Source: Taeniopygia guttata
Lineage: Eukaryota > Chordata > Aves > Passeriformes > Estrildidae
Direction of reading: 5' to 3'
Length of the DNA stretch: 64,000 bases
NCBI RefSeq assembly: GCF_048771995.1
Contig: NC_133030.1
Location: 42,626,001 to 42,690,000 of the forward strand
Part shown: positions 60,561 through 64,000 of the stretch, piece by piece
Position numbering within the stretch: the first letter of the stretch is position 1
Layout of the letters: each line of letters begins with the position of its first letter
Position numbers and translations under genes: made by a program
Notes under the pieces: generated by a model
What the model saw: the letters and a program-made list of their open reading frames with translations, nothing else
What the model was told of the DNA's origin: nothing
The model's database searches: none

Positions 60561-63500
60561 TTGGGGGATATTTATGTTGTGTCAAGGGTTTTGGCTGGGT
60601 GAAATAATATAGCAATGCCAGCAAAGCCACAGTTCTCTGGTTCTCTCAGGCTGCCCCATACCTTATTTTGACAAATCTCTACAGGACACCTTTAAGGGTA
60701 TTACAGATAGCATTGACCCTTGCTTGAGAGCGCTAGACACATGTGATGCTCATGGTCATCCCACGAACATTTAATAACTCTTACACCACTCTTAAGACAC
60801 TATATTTTTTGGATGTGTTTTACTATTGGGAGAGCTAATCACTGAGATATCTGAGTGCTTATCTTTTCTCCACAGTGTGTAGGTAAAAGTCTGGGAACAT
60901 AAGAGTATAAGCTCTCACTTTTCAGTTCAGCTGACTTACAGCATCTCATTAATGGGCATTTGACTGCTTGACCTTAGATTTAGACCTTATATTGTTGCTT
61001 TTGTACCTTGTGTGCATGAATTGTAGTAGATTTTTTTTAAAAAGTGCTCCTTAAATAGCAAGTGGATAGTAAAATCTAAATGTTCTTGGTTTGTATCCTG
61101 GTGCAACCCTTGGAGATATTTATTGCTCATCTGATGGATATCATCTAGGTTTGTCTACAGAGAAGTATTAGCACTACCTCCACCAGCAGAGCCTACCTGC
61201 CTGGCAGTGGGACATGCAAGGCATGATCTGAACATCCTTACAGTGCTGGCCAGCTATCCTGTTGGATATGAACTAGCACAGCCTTGTGTTGTCTTGCAGG
61301 CTGATGACCATGATCCCCACAGTGCCTTTGGAAGAGACACTAGCCTGTCTGGCTGGAATGCAGCTGCCCTGCCTATGGTTACAATGCCAAATGGGTTGAT
61401 TCAGCCCAAATGATTGATGGCTAATGACTTCTGTATTTTGTTGGTGTTAACCATGCCCCTTGACCAGTCACTTTAGTAAGGGTATCCTCATGAAATGAAC
61501 CACTTGAAACAAAGTAGCATCTCAAGGTGGTCTTGCTGCCCAGAACCTTCTATCTCATTAGCAAGACAGGGCCTGCTGGGTGCTACATCATTGGTGGTTA
61601 AGCAGTGTATCTGAAGCAGTGGCAATCTTTCCCACTGTCTTTCTTATTTTCTGTTTCTGTCCAACTTCTTGCTTCTCTGGAAAAGCAATGGATTTAACAA
61701 GGAGAAGTGCTGTCCCCAGACTGTATGGTTCCCAGGACAAATCTGGTAGCAACAACTTCTGGAAGTTACGTCACAAAAGCCTGCCCTTTACTGCGTTGCT
61801 GACTGCAGTGGTTATGAAATATTGTCAAATGTTGAGGGGCAAGGTCTAAAAAATGAGTTGAGTGCTACTGAATTCAGCTGACTGGAAATGTTTAATGGAA
61901 GATTGCTATGTTCAGCAGAGGAACAGAGAGGGGAGGCATTGGTAGTCATTCATCACCACTAAAATAAAGGTGTTCGAGAGATTAGCAAAAGTCCAGAACT
62001 AGATTTTCTTTTGTAAGCAACGTGGAGATCAAAAGGACCTGTTGCTAGGAGGCTGCAGCACCAAAGTTGTCTTCCAACCACATGGGACTGAGGTTTGAGT
62101 TTACCTTAACAATGATACTGAAAAGTAATCCTTTCTACTGCTGCCATAGGAACGGTGAAGCTGGCAACATGTGACTATGAAGGATGAAGGTATTTTTGTT
62201 GAAATCCAGTGACACATGTTCCGATCTGTCAGGAGACAATTTTACTGCTGCCCACAACTGCATCAGTACTGGGATCTCTGAGAAATTTTAAGACTTGTAA
62301 CTCACTCAGCAAGAACTTTTCAAAGACGTCCAGGGGCTTGTACTTCCACACATGAGAAGGATCGCTGTCTTTTGGAATACATAGAGCAGCACAACAGAAT
62401 TAGAACTGAGCTGGTGAGACTTCTTCTTTCCTTGGCAAGGAAGAGCTTTTTTATCTGATAACCAGCATCTGTCTCTTCATGACTGGTTAATCTTTTGACA
62501 CTGTATGTTCATGTATTGTGTAGCTGTGGTTCTGAGTTGCACTGCCTCTTCTAAGTGATGCTTTGTACTATAAGCAGGGATTGTTTTTCTTGTTATTTTT
62601 TCTCTTTATTTTTTGAAAATGTACTGCAAAAACTTGATCATTCATGGTGTGTAGGCATAGTGTTTGAATGTTAATAATTTGTAGACAGAACAGTGGCTTC
62701 CTAATGCACTTTACTTGAAGGTGTCTGAATGCAATGCAGATATGTAACTCATAATGGTAATTAAAAGTGCAAAGTATGTTAAGCTTGGAATGGTTTTTGT
62801 TGGCAAAGCTGTCTAATCAAATAATCTGCCACAGCAATTTGCTCCTGTCCAACAAATGAAATAAATGTTAATCAAGTAATAAATAAACTCAAGAGGGAGC
62901 TGTGTAAAAAATCTGCATTTTTCTTGAAACACTCAAGTTAGTACAGAACAAATCTTAAAAAAGGTCATGTATTTAACAGAACTGTTTGGAGATTCGGAGC
63001 AGAAGAGAGCTGAGATTGTTTTGCTGCTGATACAGCATACCAGAATGAAGCTGGCATGTCATGTGTGGTTCTAACTAAAACCTGTAGTCCATTACTATTA
63101 GAAACTGGAGTATTCTGAGGCTGGCAATGATGACTAGAAGAGCAGTCCTGATCATCTGGTATCTCTCCTTTTGCCAGACAAAAACTATATCAGGTTTGCT
63201 AATGTCACTTGGGACCTGTAGGTTCATCTCACTGTTTAATACTTTTGTATAGATCCACTGTTGGTGAGCTCCTCTGTATTGGCCTGACTGACCTGATGGA
63301 GTCAATAGTCTTCTATCAACTGTGCCCAGATGAGGCCAGATGGAGGATCCTGCAGGGAAAGGAAGGTCTTTATCCTTGTTTTCTTCATCCCTTACACCCT
63401 GGAAAGAAAAGTCCTTTCATTGCTTTTCTTCTTTATAATGATCTACCTCATGTTCTAAAATAACTGTTACCTACCCAGAGAACCCAGCTAAGAGGAACCT

Positions 63501-64000
63501 GCACACTTCCCCACTGTTTTTTGTCACATCATTGTGTTCAAACTGCAGCTACCTCATTGCTGTTGCTGGGAAATAAGTTATCTTGCATGTGCTTCCATCA
63601 CAGACTTGGAAAAATTACCCTTTGCCCTCACTGCCTGACCCTCGGTAAGCATACTTTCTTACCAATAGTAACTCTGAAGAATTTTGGTTCTTTAAGCCCC
63701 ACTCCTTTTCTGGGTTGAGACACTCAGCACTATCAATGCACATGCCAAAAGTGTTTTCATTTTTGGCATGCAGCATAAGAGTAAGTAACCATTATTTCTC
63801 CTGACAAGCCAGGTGTTCCTTTTGATTGATCCAATGAGTAAGCTGACAGTGTGAATATTAGGGTCCTAGGGTGATTAGAATGGATGGGCTTGGAGAGGAA
63901 ACCAGCAGATCATCTCCCCAAATCAGAGCAATGAACAAGCATCCCCTATTCTACTGACTGTCCTCCTTGGCCTTTTGCAATATCAGACTTGAAGCTAGTG
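60561..64000. other. Non-coding stretch to the window edge
   Basis: No gene, RNA or interspersed repeat recognised. Open frames are under 90 codons and lack domains. An AT-rich segment lies at about 62580-62900 with several AATAAA sequences (for example 62860-62885), but no upstream transcript is evident that would use them. Confidence 0.6.

Noticed and set aside
1..64000. CRISPR arrays, operons, phage or plasmid features, tRNA or rRNA genes
   Set aside because: None visible; the CR1 repeats and non-coding character indicate a vertebrate nuclear genome.

Overview
The window looks like nuclear DNA from a bird. The evidence is the repeat content. The only interspersed repeats I can identify are CR1 (chicken repeat 1) non-LTR retrotransposons, in both orientations, with the typical avian 3' end (a GATTCTATGA-like tail, or GAATCATAGAAT when read on the other strand). 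I see no Alu-like or L1-like repeats, no LTR pairs, no bacterial gene organisation and no dense coding. The background is moderately AT-rich, CpG-poor and full of T/A homopolymers. Species and chromosome cannot be read from the sequence.

No complete protein-coding gene is recognisable. Almost all open frames are 60-130 codons, which is about what chance gives in 64 kb on six frames. The best coding candidate is one 92-bp exon-like block on the minus strand (53071-53162), with good AG and GT splice borders, an open frame ending VDYHTGRILHMGRYNQP, and several retained CpGs. I could not assign it to a gene. No tRNA, rRNA or known small-RNA gene was recognised.

Layout. 1-11329: plain non-coding DNA with two long minus-strand CR1 copies (about 2150-3520, old; about 4669-5700, better preserved, with a scrap of reverse-transcriptase ORF). 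11330-11515: an AT-rich but strikingly CpG-retaining block typical of deeply conserved vertebrate enhancers. 13140-29620: mostly featureless, with weaker enhancer-like blocks (about 13140, 15770-16290, 29260-29620) and a stronger one at 26008-26230 with a perfect MEF2 box. 29621-42769: featureless apart from two CR1 fragments, a T40 tract and a palindrome. 42770-56955: the richest part. It holds five enhancer-like blocks (42770-43020, 47690-47960, 49440-49880, 50990-51130, 56640-56955), the last with a good CTCF-type motif, and also the candidate exon. 56956-64000: again mostly plain, with an unusual hairpin flanked by direct repeats at 59605-59651 and a weak block near 60380.

Interpretation (inference): the window is probably an intron or gene-poor flank of a developmental regulator, carrying several distal cis-regulatory elements. 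Conservation cannot be measured without an alignment, so every enhancer call rests on base composition and motif content only. I found no convincing new molecular system.
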